DNA from: Poriferisodalis sp965204195
GTDB lineage: Bacteria; Actinomycetota; Acidimicrobiia; Acidimicrobiales; Poriferisodalaceae
Assembly (NCBI RefSeq): GCF_965204195.1
Contig: NZ_OZ241975.1
Coordinates: 1,736,001-1,800,000, forward strand
Reading direction: 5' to 3'
Length of the DNA stretch: 64,000 nucleotides
This document shows, one piece after another, positions 33,180-42,804 of this stretch. The translations under genes were made by a program, and so were the position numbers. Below the pieces are notes generated by a model. The model saw only the letters and a list, made by a program, of their open reading frames with translations, searched no databases and was not told the origin of the DNA. Numbering within the stretch: position 1 is the stretch's first letter; each line of letters opens with the position of its first letter.

Positions 33180-34388
33180 TTACGCAGCGGCGCGTGCTGC
33201 GTCGAGCCAGGCGTCAACCGTGGCCCGGTTGTTGGCGATCCAGTCAGTAGCCAGATCACCCGGGGCAGCGCCTTCGCCCTGCTCCACATTGGCCAGCGAC
33301 ACCTCGATCACCGACAGCTTCACTGCTTCGAGCAATGCCGCCGCTGCCGGGTTGGCAGCGAGGAAGTCGTTGTTGGCGGTGACCAGGATGTCAGCCGCAA
33401 TCCAGCCGATCGGGCACAGCCCGTCAGCATTGTCGGCCGCTGACGGGCACTGGTCCGGGCCGATGGCTGCATAGCCGCCAGTGCCGTCCTCGCCACGCTG
33501 CGAGTGCTCCTCGCCGCCCTCGGTGCCAGAGGGGTTGGAGTCGTCGAGGATCTCGTCAACACCCATCCAGTACACGTTGTCGCCCGGACGCAGCTGCGTG
33601 ATGTACGCCGACGGTGTCCAGGTGTAGGCCACCATCGGGACGCCCTCGTTAGCCGAGTCGACGGCTTGGGCGAACATGGCGTCATAGCCGGCGATCGTCT
33701 GGTTGATGTTGTCCCAGCCCGAGAACAGGATCTGGTTGGTGATGATGTTGTCGCAGGTCCACGACTCGGGGCAGCCGAAGATGTCGGCGATGCCGTTGCC
33801 CGGCACCGGGTCAGTCTCGTCGAATGCGGCCAGTGCGTCGGCGTTGCTGTTCAGCGCATCCATGGTGTACACGCCGAACTCGTCCGCGAACGACTTGGTC
33901 ACCAGGAAGCCTTGCAGGCCGCCGGCGATCATCTCCTCGCCCAGCACCGTCAGGTGGTCGCCGACGAGTGAGCCGTCAGGCAGCTCGCCTGCGAGCCATG
34001 CCAAGTGCCCCGGATACCAGCTGTTGGCCCAGAAGTCCATCTGACCCTCAGCCATGGCGATGTAGCCGAGGTTGGGCCCGAGCTCGAGTTCGGCCGGGTC
34101 GCTCACCGTGTAGCCCAGCTCCTCAAGCAGCTGCTTGTAGAGCTCTGCCTGGAAGTAGCCGGTGCTCCAGTTGGCGCGGCCCATGGTGACGCTGACACCC
34201 TCACCGGGGGTCATCGACATCTCTTCTTCCATCGGCTCTTCTTCGACCATGGCTTCGGTCGTGGCGGCGGGAGCCTCTGTTTCGGCGGTCTCGGTGGCGT
34301 CGTCATCGCCATCGTCGCCGCACGCAGCAGCGAATAATGCGAATGCTGCTAGTAGCAACAGCAGCTTGGTCCATCGTTTCGATTTCAT
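33180..34388 (-). CDS. proX: Glycine betaine/proline-type ABC transporter substrate-binding lipoprotein
   Basis: 402-residue extracytoplasmic binding protein (OpuAC/ProX family). It has an N-terminal lipoprotein signal, KLLLLLAAFALFAAACGDD, with the lipobox Cys at about residue 23, then an acidic Thr/Glu/Met linker to residue 60 and the binding domain: VTMGRANWSTGYFQAELYKQ, MAEGQMDFWANSWYPGHLAW (aromatic residues likely in the ligand cage), and NIITNQILFSGWDN. A GGGAGGAT ribosome-binding site lies 9 nt upstream of the ATG. It is the last gene of proV-proW-proX, 191 bp after proW; the gap has no gene. The ligand is probably a quaternary amine such as betaine. Confidence 0.88.
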   Translation of the reverse strand: MKSKRWTKLLLLLAAFALFAAACGDDGDDDATETAETEAPAATTEAMVEEEPMEEEMSMTPGEGVSVTMGRANWSTGYFQAELYKQLLEELGYTVSDPAELELGPNLGYIAMAEGQMDFWANSWYPGHLAWLAGELPDGSLVGDHLTVLGEEMIAGGLQGFLVTKSFADEFGVYTMDALNSNADALAAFDETDPVPGNGIADIFGCPESWTCDNIITNQILFSGWDNINQTIAGYDAMFAQAVDSANEGVPMVAYTWTPSAYITQLRPGDNVYWMGVDEILDDSNPSGTEGGEEHSQRGEDGTGGYAAIGPDQCPSAADNADGLCPIGWIAADILVTANNDFLAANPAAAALLEAVKLSVIEVSLANVEQGEGAAPGDLATDWIANNRATVDAWLDAARAAA

Positions 34389-34579
34389 TGCGGAGATCCT
34401 CCCTGATCTGCGACAGATTGCGTCACGCGGCGCTCCTAGTTGCGACCACGCATGTGCGGCGCCATTCGCCCGGCTCGACGAGGGCTCCTTGCGCAGCAGC
34501 GTAGTCGGGCCATATGCGCGCCTAACACCCTAGACCGCGCATACATGTTCGGAGTGCTTTGGGCAGCGTGAATCGATGG

Positions 34580-37222
34580 TCAGCCCGTGTTGGCGGGAAT
34601 ATCGCCGTAGATCTTGTTCCGCTCGAATTCCGAGAGGGTGCCGCGGGAGGTTGCGAACATCGTGAATCCCGCCGCCAGCACCAGCACGGATCCAACGCCA
34701 GAAACGAGATTCTCGTCGGCGACGCGGACGATCGTCAGGATCCATGCCAGGGGCAAGATCGCAACGCCCATGCCGATGCCGCCTACCAGGGCGCTCCAGC
34801 GATAGCGGCGCGCCTCATCAATCCCGGTCAATCCGATCGCAGGCACGATCATGACGAGTCCGACGAGCCCGCCAATCAGCGTCCAGATGCCTATGCCGGC
34901 GCCTTCGGATTCGAATCCGTCGTGGATGATGTCGCCTTGTCGTTTGGCTTGAGCGATCTTGGATGCGATGTCGGCTGCCTTCACCCCTTCAAGGGCCAGC
35001 TGCCGATTCTCTTCGCGCCGCAGTTCCTGCGCTCGGATGTCGTCGCCAGCTGCTTCGGCTTCGTCGGCGCCCACTGCCGCAGCACGCGCTGCCGCCAAGG
35101 CCGCTGCTCCGTCGGCGGCGATCTGGTCAAGCTCGGCCTGCAGTTCGTCGTCGATCACCGATTCGGCGCGCGTGTCGAAACTCCAGCCGGCATAGCCGCC
35201 CATGACGAGCAGCAGCACGGCGAACGACCCGCCCAGCAGGCGTCCCCAGCCGATGTTCGCCGGCAGTGGTCGTCGTGCGGTCATCGGTGCCCGCCAGAGC
35301 CAGAGGCACGCGGCCGCGCTCGCCACGATTGCGCCGATGACCGCCAAGTAGATGCCGATGCCGACGCTGAAGATGCCGAGTTCCTCCACCTTGTCGGGTG
35401 GTCGGGCGAACAGGTAGGCGACTGTCGCGATGAGCGTTGCCAACGAGAAGACCGCGGCCCCGTGCGCCGACATCCAGCGCGAACCTCTGCCGGGTCGGAA
35501 CAATGTGTTGACGGCTGCGAATAGCGACACCGCAGCCATCACCCCGATGAAGATCCCGAACCACGAGCCGCCGGAAGCCGAGAGGCCATTGAAGTTCTGA
35601 GAAATGAAACTGAGGTCGCCGACACAAACGAGCTCCGTGCCGCCCTCGGCGAGCGGGTTGAGGGACTGCTCCTCTACCCACTCCCCGGAACAGTCCATAG
35701 AGCGAAGATCGGTATCGGCGCTGCGTGCGTAGGCGGAGACGAGACCGGCATTCGCGTTCCAGGGCAGCAGCAACGCGACGAGCGTGATGACCGCACCGAT
35801 GGCTGTGGCGATGACAGCGCCACGTTCCCGGGGGCCCACAGTCTCGAATGCCTCGTCGGGTACGGGAGGTTCGGCATCTCTGGCAGTCGTCTCGGCAGCC
35901 TCGGTATCGACGAGCAGCTCCTCGGGGGTCCGCCGGTGCTTCCAAGCCTGGGTAATCCGGCTGAGGAGATTGCCCGAATCGCCTGCCTCGGGCTGGCTGA
36001 GTCGATCCAGGACAACAGCCACCAGGAAGAAGGCCAAGCCCGCAGACCCAGCCAGTGCGATGTCGAGATTGTTGATGGCACGGAACAGCAGACTGCCCAA
36101 GCCGCCTGCGCCCATGATGGCGGCGATGCCGAGCATCGATATGGCGAGCAGCAGAGTCTGGTTGAGACCGGTCATGATCGCCGGTCGTGCCAGCGGCAGC
36201 TGGACGTCGGTGAGGACACGCCATTCAGGAGCGCCGTAGGCGCGTGATGCTTCGACGACGTCTTCGGGAACCTGCCGGATGCCGAGGTTCGTGAGGCGGA
36301 TCAGCGGCGGCAAAGCGAACGTCATCGTGACCATGGTGGCTGCGACGAAGCCGATCTTGAAGAAGAAGACGAACGGCAGCATGTACACAAACGAGTGAAC
36401 GACCTGCATCGCATCCAGGATTGGGCGGACCACCTTCCATGCGCCATCGACGCGCCCGCACAAGACCCCGATGGGTATGCCGACGATCACGCACACGAGA
36501 ACGGCCACGCCGATGAAGCCGATGGTCAACGCTGTTTCTCGCCAGAAGGCTTCGCCGAGCAGACCGCAGACCAGCAGGCCGATGAAAGCCATGAAGCCGA
36601 CTTGGAAGTTCCGGATCAGCCAGCCGATCAGGAAAACCGCTATGCACACCGTCAGCCACGACATTTGCAGCAGCCACTCATTCACGATGATGTTGATCAG
36701 CGTGTCGAACGGCCACTTGATGACTCCGATGGTGGCCTGCAGGTTGTTGTCCACCCAGAACACGGTCTGTTCCACCCAGTCGCCGACTGGGATCTGCCAG
36801 TTGTCGAGCACGGTGTTCTGCCGTGCTTGCGCTACGACGCCCGACGTGCACTCCAAGAGATCGCCCTCGGCATCGACGAGTGCGTCTCGGCAGTAGATCG
36901 TTTCGCCGTCGACGCGGTAGGCATGGGTGCCGGACGAGATGATCTCTTCAGACCTGAAGCGGTACCACCACACAGCGACGAGCCCGATGAGACCGCCGGC
37001 CGCCATGCCGTAACGGCGACCGATCGCTCCGCCGAAGAGCAGGAGCGCCGGGACGATGAAGAGCGCCAGCAACAGTGCCCATTCGACGCCGGTCGTTGCC
37101 CAGTCGGCCAAGCGATCACCAGCCTCAGGTGCAGTGACGACGTCGACGACTTGGTCAATGAAATGGCCCGACTCGCTTGTTTCTTCGCCGTTGGCCTGGG
37201 CGAGGAGCATGGCGGCGCTCAC
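34580..37222 (-). CDS. proW: Betaine-type ABC transporter permease with a large extra membrane domain
   Basis: 880 residues, more than twice the usual 280-350 of ProW/OpuAB. The N-terminal part has a first TM pair, a periplasmic stretch with paired Cys, then the permease core (about 185-420) with the EAA-type loop VEASRAYGAPEWRVLTDVQL followed by PLARPAIMTGLNQ. From about residue 465 an extra domain adds roughly six to eight more hydrophobic helices, interrupted at about 690-770 by an Ala/Glu-rich coiled-coil-like stretch (AAALAAARAAAVGADEAEAA). The GTG start overlaps the proV stop (GTGA). The tail looks like a separate membrane sensor fused to the permease; its role is unknown. Confidence 0.85.
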   Translation of the reverse strand: MSAAMLLAQANGEETSESGHFIDQVVDVVTAPEAGDRLADWATTGVEWALLLALFIVPALLLFGGAIGRRYGMAAGGLIGLVAVWWYRFRSEEIISSGTHAYRVDGETIYCRDALVDAEGDLLECTSGVVAQARQNTVLDNWQIPVGDWVEQTVFWVDNNLQATIGVIKWPFDTLINIIVNEWLLQMSWLTVCIAVFLIGWLIRNFQVGFMAFIGLLVCGLLGEAFWRETALTIGFIGVAVLVCVIVGIPIGVLCGRVDGAWKVVRPILDAMQVVHSFVYMLPFVFFFKIGFVAATMVTMTFALPPLIRLTNLGIRQVPEDVVEASRAYGAPEWRVLTDVQLPLARPAIMTGLNQTLLLAISMLGIAAIMGAGGLGSLLFRAINNLDIALAGSAGLAFFLVAVVLDRLSQPEAGDSGNLLSRITQAWKHRRTPEELLVDTEAAETTARDAEPPVPDEAFETVGPRERGAVIATAIGAVITLVALLLPWNANAGLVSAYARSADTDLRSMDCSGEWVEEQSLNPLAEGGTELVCVGDLSFISQNFNGLSASGGSWFGIFIGVMAAVSLFAAVNTLFRPGRGSRWMSAHGAAVFSLATLIATVAYLFARPPDKVEELGIFSVGIGIYLAVIGAIVASAAACLWLWRAPMTARRPLPANIGWGRLLGGSFAVLLLVMGGYAGWSFDTRAESVIDDELQAELDQIAADGAAALAAARAAAVGADEAEAAGDDIRAQELRREENRQLALEGVKAADIASKIAQAKRQGDIIHDGFESEGAGIGIWTLIGGLVGLVMIVPAIGLTGIDEARRYRWSALVGGIGMGVAILPLAWILTIVRVADENLVSGVGSVLVLAAGFTMFATSRGTLSEFERNKIYGDIPANTG

Positions 37223-38475
37223 ATGAACACCTCCCGCTCGAAGTCGTCTATCAGCTGTTCGACTCTGCCCATCTCCTCCATGATGAGACGGGGATCCAGA
37301 TTCCCGACGAGCGTGCCGTCATCGTCGACCACGGCAATCGAGAGGCCGCGCCCGGCCGCTGCGTAGAGCTCGTTCAATGTGGCGTCCGGGCTGCACCTGT
37401 CGAAATCGGAGCGCAGCGCCTTCTTGAGGTCGTTGCTTCCCATGCCACGGGCCCGCAAACCGTCGGCCGCTGTCAACAGCGAGACCGGCTTGCCCGAGGA
37501 GTCGCAACAGAATCGGCCCGCAATGTCCTGGCAGAGGGTCAGCGCATCACTGAGCGAGATGTCGGCCGGGATCGGCCTGGGCTCCGACATGACCTCGTGG
37601 ACCTTGATCACCCGTCCCTGATCGACGTCCTGGACGAATTCGGCCACATAGCCAGTGGCTGGCTCAGTCAGGATCTCTTCGGGTGTGCCGATCTGTACGA
37701 CTGCGCCGTCCTTCATGATGCAGACCCGGTCGCCGATGCGCAGCGCCTCGTTGAGGTCGTGGGTGATGAACAGAATCGTCTTGTGGACCTCGGCTTGGAT
37801 CTCCATCATCTCGTCTTGCATCTGACGCCGGATGAGCGGGTCGAGTGCGCTGAACGCCTCGTCCATGAGGAGGATGTCCGGATCCGAGGCCAGCGCACGA
37901 GCGAGACCGACACGCTGCTGCATGCCGCCGGAGAGCTGGGCGGGCCGGTGATCGGCGAACGCGGCCAGTCCGACCAGCGACAGTGCCCGCATGGAGGCTT
38001 CATTTCGCTCAGAGCGGTCGACCTTCTGCACCTTGAGCCCGTAGCCGACGTTGTCGATCACTTTGCGATGCGGGAAGAGGGCGAAGTGCTGGAAGACCAT
38101 CCCCATCTTCTCCCGCCGGAACTCCTGCAGGTCGGTCCCGTACAGCTTCTGCACGTCGACGCCATCCACCAGCACTTCGCCGTGGGTGACATCGTGCAGC
38201 TTGTTGACCATCCGGATGGCGGTCGACTTGCCGGAACCTGACAGGCCCATCACCACGAAGATCTCGCCCCGGTTGACCGAGAAGTTCACATCGGTGAGGC
38301 CGACGACATGGCCCGAGAGCCGCTGAACATCGTTCTTGGGCACGCCGGAACGAGCCAGCTCGAAGGCGCGGCCTCTCGGCTGCGGCCCGAAGATCTTGTA
38401 GACCTCGCTGAGTCGGATGATCTCGTCGCCCTCGGCAGCGCCGTTGGTCGGGCTGTTGCCTGCGTCGTCGCTCAT
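37219..38475 (-). CDS. proV: Glycine betaine/proline-type ABC transporter ATPase with CBS domains
   Basis: 418-residue ATP-binding subunit. Walker A is MGLSGSGKSTAIRM (about 76-89), signature LSGGMQQRVGLARAL (about 172-186), Walker B ILLMDEAFSALDPL (about 192-205) and the switch His in LFITHDLNEAL. The C-terminal region (about 285-410) contains two CBS-like repeats (KVHEVMSEPRPIPAD, LSIAVVDDDGTLVGNLD), which in OpuA/ProV sense ionic strength or nucleotides. The ATG at 38475 follows AAGGGGGG; upstream in-frame codons are not needed. It is the first gene of the operon, with proW coupled by a 4-nt overlap. The transporter should import betaine or choline-type osmolytes. Confidence 0.92.
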   Translation of the reverse strand: MSDDAGNSPTNGAAEGDEIIRLSEVYKIFGPQPRGRAFELARSGVPKNDVQRLSGHVVGLTDVNFSVNRGEIFVVMGLSGSGKSTAIRMVNKLHDVTHGEVLVDGVDVQKLYGTDLQEFRREKMGMVFQHFALFPHRKVIDNVGYGLKVQKVDRSERNEASMRALSLVGLAAFADHRPAQLSGGMQQRVGLARALASDPDILLMDEAFSALDPLIRRQMQDEMMEIQAEVHKTILFITHDLNEALRIGDRVCIMKDGAVVQIGTPEEILTEPATGYVAEFVQDVDQGRVIKVHEVMSEPRPIPADISLSDALTLCQDIAGRFCCDSSGKPVSLLTAADGLRARGMGSNDLKKALRSDFDRCSPDATLNELYAAAGRGLSIAVVDDDGTLVGNLDPRLIMEEMGRVEQLIDDFEREVFM

Positions 38476-38618
38476 GTGCCCCCCTTGCCGATCCCGTGCC
38501 ACGTTAGGCGCGCCGCAAGTACCGGTCGGTAATCCGTTCGCAACCGTCCGGAGGGATCGAAACAGATTGCAGTCGTGAAAGGACAGAAAGCGCCCGGACG
38601 TGTGCGATCCTGTTGGCC

Positions 38619-39923
38619 GTGACGCGCTTGGGGTTCCTGCTGGACAGCGGCGCGTGCATCGGTTGCCACGCGTGCACGGTGGCCTGCAAGAGCGAGCACG
38701 ACGTGCCGCTCGGCGTCAACCGGACGTGGGTCAACTACGTCGAGACCGGCGAGTTCCCGCAGACGCAGCGGCACTTCGCAGTGATGCGCTGCAACCACTG
38801 CGACGACGCACCCTGCATCGCGATCTGCCCGACTGGTGCGCTGTTCCGGGCATCCAACGGCGTGGTGGATTTCGACGATTCCCGCTGCATCGGCTGCAAG
38901 GGCTGCATGAACGCGTGCCCGTACGACGCGCTGTACATCTCGCCGGAAACCGGCACCGCGCACAAGTGCAATTTCTGCCAGCACAAGCTGGAAGTCGGGC
39001 TCGAGCCCTCGTGCGTGTCGGTCTGCCCGACACGGGCTATCACCGTGGTCGATCACGACGACCCGGCGGATCCGGTCGCAGACCGCATCCGCTCCGAGGA
39101 CCTGCTGGTGCGGGCGCCCGAGCGCCGCACCCTGCCCAAAGTGCACTACGCGGGCACCGTGCCCGAGGCGTTGGATCCGCTGGCGCGCCCGGTGGCTGAC
39201 GACGGGCTGATCTGGGCCGACTGGACCGGAAGCGCCTCCTGGCCGGCAGCGTCGACAGCGCCGGCGGCACGCACGGCCTACACCGTGTCCCATGACGAGC
39301 CGTGGGGAGCCAAGGTGGCCGGCTACATGGTCACCAAAGGGGTGGCGGCCGGGGTGATGCTGTGGGCCGCTGCCGCGGCGCTGCTGGGCTGGGACGACCG
39401 TGCCGCCGTCGCCACGGGACCGGCGGTGATCGCCCTGGTGGCGCTGGCAGTGACGGGCGTGCTGCTCATCGCCGATCTGAAACGGCCCGAGCGCTTCTGG
39501 TACCTGTTCGCCAAGGGCCGGCTCCGCAGCTGGATCACCGCGGGGGCGTGGGTGATCATGATCGACGCGACGCTGGTGATGCTGTGGGGCATCGCGGGCT
39601 TGTGGGGCGGTTCGACCTGGTTCGTGGTGCTGATCGGCCCGACGGCCGTGTTCTCGTTGCTGACCGCTGCATACACGGCGTTGCTGCTGCGCCAGTGCCG
39701 AGGCCGGGTGCTGTGGGCCGACCGGCCGGCGCTGTTGCTCATCGGCCGGCTGGTGGGTGAAGCCCTGCTGGGGGGCGGTGCGGTGTGGGGGGCCTTTGTG
39801 GCCCTCCGAGCGAGCGGCGCAGCGTTTGCCTGGGCTCCGGTCGTTGCTGCCGCGGTCTTGGCATGGCTCTACCGGCACGACCGTGCCTACCTGCGTGCGG
39901 CCCAGGCGGTGCCCCTGTCATGA
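38619..39923 (+). CDS. Four-cluster ferredoxin subunit fused to a NrfD-like membrane anchor
   Basis: 434 residues. The first 140 contain four [4Fe-4S] motifs: CIGCHACTVACK, CNHCDDAPCIAICP, CIGCKGCMNACP and CNFCQHKLEVG with SCVSVCP, as in electron-transfer subunits such as PsrB, TtrB or SoeB. After a linker to about residue 215, six to eight hydrophobic helices follow (VAAGVMLWAAAAALLGW, VIALVALAVTGVLLIADL, ITAGAWVIMIDATLVMLW and others), resembling the NrfD/PsrC/SoeC quinone-reactive anchor. B and C subunits are normally separate proteins. GTG 38619 gives the family start TRLGF; a TTG at 38613 is also in frame. The stop overlaps the catalytic subunit start (ATGA). Confidence 0.87.
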   Translation: MTRLGFLLDSGACIGCHACTVACKSEHDVPLGVNRTWVNYVETGEFPQTQRHFAVMRCNHCDDAPCIAICPTGALFRASNGVVDFDDSRCIGCKGCMNACPYDALYISPETGTAHKCNFCQHKLEVGLEPSCVSVCPTRAITVVDHDDPADPVADRIRSEDLLVRAPERRTLPKVHYAGTVPEALDPLARPVADDGLIWADWTGSASWPAASTAPAARTAYTVSHDEPWGAKVAGYMVTKGVAAGVMLWAAAAALLGWDDRAAVATGPAVIALVALAVTGVLLIADLKRPERFWYLFAKGRLRSWITAGAWVIMIDATLVMLWGIAGLWGGSTWFVVLIGPTAVFSLLTAAYTALLLRQCRGRVLWADRPALLLIGRLVGEALLGGGAVWGAFVALRASGAAFAWAPVVAAAVLAWLYRHDRAYLRAAQAVPLS

Positions 39924-42796
39924 GCGAGCACCGCTCGAGCGAACAGGACTCCCCGCCAAGGCCAGCAGTGCAGCTCGGTTCGGCGGCTCCGCACGACCAA
40001 TGGCATGACTGGTCGGAGCTCGACGCCGCAGCGTGGCCGGAGCGTGTCGAGCGCAACTACACCCTGGTGCCCACCACCTGTTTCAACTGCGAGGCGGCGT
40101 GCGGGCTGGTGGCCTATATCGACCGCGACACCGACGAGGTCGTTCGGTTCGAAGGCAACCCCGAGCACCCCGCTTCCCGGGGTCGCAACTGCGCCAAGGG
40201 CCCCGCCACGATCAACCAGGTGCACGACACCGAGCGCATCCTGTACCCGCTGCGCCGGACGGGTGAGCGCGGCAGTGGCGGATGGGAACGCGTCAGCTGG
40301 GACGAAGCGCTGACCGAGATCGCAGCACGCATCCGTACGGCCATCGTCGAAGGCCGCCGCAACGAAGTCATGTACCACGTCGGCCGGCCGGGCGAAGACG
40401 GCTACACCGAGCGCGTGCTCACGGCGTGGGGCATCGACGGGCACAACAGCCACACCAACGTCTGCTCCTCCAGCGCCCGGGTCGGCTACGCGACGTGGAT
40501 GGGCCACGACCGGCCCTCGTCGGACTTCGCCAACGCTGAGGTCATCTTCCTGATCTCGAGCCACCTCGAGGCCGGGCACTACTTCAACCCGCACGCCCAG
40601 CGCATCATCGAGGCCCAGCAGCGGGGAGCGACGGTGATCTGCGTCGATCCGAGGCTGTCGAACACGGGGGCCAAGGCCGATCACTGGCTGCCTGCGTGGC
40701 CCGGCACTGAACCGGTCCTGCTGCTGAGCCTGGCCCACCTGCTGCTTGAGGCAGGCACGTGGGACCGAGCATTCGTGCACCGCTGGACGAACTGGCAGAC
40801 CTACCTGGCCGAGACCCGGCCCGATCTGCCGCCGACGTTCGAGTCGGTCGAGGTGGCGCTGCGTGACGCCTACGCGGAGTACACGCCTGAGCGGGCCGCA
40901 GAGCTGTGCGGGGTGGACGCGGGCGATCTGCGTGAGATCGCGCATGCGATCGGCGGAGCGCTAGGCCGGTTCGCCTCTCACAACTGGCGCGCCGCTGGCG
41001 CGGGCAACCTGGGCGGCTGGCAGACCGCACGGTGCCTGTTCCTGCTCAACGTGCTCACCGGGTCGGTCGGCACGGTGGGGGGCACCACTGGAGCGGGCTG
41101 GCACAAGATGAAGCCGGCGCCGCCGCTGCGGCCGCCGCCGGTGGAGCACTGGAACGAGCTGTCGTGGCCGCGCGAGTACCCGCTCAGCCATCACGAGATG
41201 TCGATCCTGCTGCCGCACTTCCTGCGCGAGGGCAGGGGCAAGCTCGACACGTACTTCACCCGCGTCTATAACCCGGTGTGGACGAACCCCGATGGGTTCA
41301 GCTGGCTGGAGACGCTGAGCGATCCCGAGCGGGTGGGCTGCCATGTTGCGCTCACGCCGACGTGGTCGGAGACGGCGTGGTTCGCCGACTACGTGCTTCC
41401 GATGGGCGTGGGCTCGGAGCGTCATGACCTGGCGTCGTTCGAGACGCACGCAGGCCAATGGCTGGGCTTCCGCCAGCCGGTGATGCGCCGGTATGCCGAA
41501 CTGAAGGGAGCCGAGCTCGGCCCCGAGAGCCGGACCCACGAATTCAACCCAGGCGAGGTTTGGGAGGAGAACGAGTTCTGGATCGACCTGTCGTGGCGGA
41601 TCGACCCCGATGGCTCGCTCGGCATCCGCCAGTGGTTCGAAAGCCCGTCCCGCCCCGGCGAGCCCATCAGCATCGACGAGTACTACGAGGCCATCTTCAC
41701 CGACGAGGTGCCTGGCCTCGCCGACGACGCCGCGGCAGCGGGGCAGACGCCGCTCGAGTTCATGCGCGACCGGGGCGCTTACGCAGTGCGCGGCGATCCC
41801 TACGGTCACCACGAGCGAGTCGTTGAGCCCGCGCAACTGGCTGGCACCGTCTTGGGCGACGACGACGTCCACCGGCCGTCGCGCGACACCGTCGGAGGCG
41901 CCACCACGTCGCTGCCCCCGCTCGGCGACGGCTCCGTGGCGGTGCAGGTGGCAGGAGCGGCCCGTGCCGGGTTCCCGACGCCGTCGCGCAAGCTGGAGCT
42001 GTACTCGACGACGCTGGCCGAGTGGGGCTGGCCCGAGCATGCGACACCCGGCTGGATACCCAGCCACGTTCATTGGCAGCATCTGGATCTGGCCGGCAAC
42101 GAGCGTATTTTGGTGCCGACGTTCCGCATCCCGACGCTCATCCACACCAGGTCGGCGAACGCCAAGTGGCTGGCGGAGATCAGCCACCGCCATCCGCTGT
42201 GGATCCACCCTTCAGACGCCGAGGCTCTCGGCATCGATGTGGGCGGCCTCGTGCGGATCAGCACCCGCATCGGCCACTTCGTCATCTCGGCCTGGCGCAC
42301 CGAAGGCATCCGCCCCGGCGTGGTGGCGGCCTCGCACCACATGGGCCGCTGGCGCCTCGACCCCGCCGCTCAATCACAGACTGAGCCCCCAGACGAGCGA
42401 CCGAGGTCCTGGGCTGGCGGTCCTGCCGAGATCCAGCGCGACGGCACCGTGTGGCTGCTCCGGCGCACCGGGTCGATGGCGCCGTTCGCCTCCGACGACC
42501 CCGATTCTGAGCGGGTCTGGTGGAACGACACCGGCGTCCACCAGAACCTCACGTTCTCGGTGCAGCCTGACCCGGTCTCGGGCATGCAGTGCTGGCACCA
42601 GCGGGTGCGCGTGGGGCCGGCCGAACCCGGCGACCGCTACGGCGATGTGATGGTCGATACCGAGCGCGCCCGGGCCGCCTATGAGGAGTGGCTGGCGATG
42701 ACCCGACCGGCTCCCGGTCCAGGCGGTCTGCGCCGCCCGACGTGGCTGGCACGCCCCCTCAAGCCCACCTCCGAGGCCTACCGCCTCGATTCCTGA
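39920..42796 (+). CDS. Molybdopterin oxidoreductase catalytic subunit (CISM family)
   Basis: 958-residue bis-MGD molybdo- or tungstoenzyme of the DMSO reductase superfamily. The N-terminal [4Fe-4S] motif is CFNCEAACG with the fourth Cys in SRGRNCAKG (about residues 49-90). HTNVCSSSARVGY (about 180) contains a candidate Mo-ligand Cys. The dinucleotide-binding segments follow (ICVDPRLSNTGAKADHWLPA), with a C-terminal beta-barrel near PLWIHPSDAEALGIDVGGLV. No twin-arginine signal is present, so the enzyme should face the cytoplasm, as in SoeABC sulfite dehydrogenase. ATGA overlap with the FeS-anchor fusion makes a compact two-gene complex. The substrate (sulfur oxyanion, arsenic compound or other) is unresolved. 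Confidence 0.88.
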   Translation: MSEHRSSEQDSPPRPAVQLGSAAPHDQWHDWSELDAAAWPERVERNYTLVPTTCFNCEAACGLVAYIDRDTDEVVRFEGNPEHPASRGRNCAKGPATINQVHDTERILYPLRRTGERGSGGWERVSWDEALTEIAARIRTAIVEGRRNEVMYHVGRPGEDGYTERVLTAWGIDGHNSHTNVCSSSARVGYATWMGHDRPSSDFANAEVIFLISSHLEAGHYFNPHAQRIIEAQQRGATVICVDPRLSNTGAKADHWLPAWPGTEPVLLLSLAHLLLEAGTWDRAFVHRWTNWQTYLAETRPDLPPTFESVEVALRDAYAEYTPERAAELCGVDAGDLREIAHAIGGALGRFASHNWRAAGAGNLGGWQTARCLFLLNVLTGSVGTVGGTTGAGWHKMKPAPPLRPPPVEHWNELSWPREYPLSHHEMSILLPHFLREGRGKLDTYFTRVYNPVWTNPDGFSWLETLSDPERVGCHVALTPTWSETAWFADYVLPMGVGSERHDLASFETHAGQWLGFRQPVMRRYAELKGAELGPESRTHEFNPGEVWEENEFWIDLSWRIDPDGSLGIRQWFESPSRPGEPISIDEYYEAIFTDEVPGLADDAAAAGQTPLEFMRDRGAYAVRGDPYGHHERVVEPAQLAGTVLGDDDVHRPSRDTVGGATTSLPPLGDGSVAVQVAGAARAGFPTPSRKLELYSTTLAEWGWPEHATPGWIPSHVHWQHLDLAGNERILVPTFRIPTLIHTRSANAKWLAEISHRHPLWIHPSDAEALGIDVGGLVRISTRIGHFVISAWRTEGIRPGVVAASHHMGRWRLDPAAQSQTEPPDERPRSWAGGPAEIQRDGTVWLLRRTGSMAPFASDDPDSERVWWNDTGVHQNLTFSVQPDPVSGMQCWHQRVRVGPAEPGDRYGDVMVDTERARAAYEEWLAMTRPAPGPGGLRRPTWLARPLKPTSEAYRLDS

Positions 42797-42804
42797 GCCG
42801 GGCG

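Noticed and set aside
34559..35524. 321-codon plus-strand frame opposite proW
   Set aside because: Composition is that of a GC-rich antisense shadow; the minus strand encodes a continuous membrane protein there.
38619..39923. The four-cluster ferredoxin-anchor protein as a stand-in for BoxA
   Set aside because: BoxA is a flavin/FeS reductase with an NADPH-binding module; this protein has a membrane anchor and is translationally coupled to a molybdoenzyme, so it is not a BoxA.
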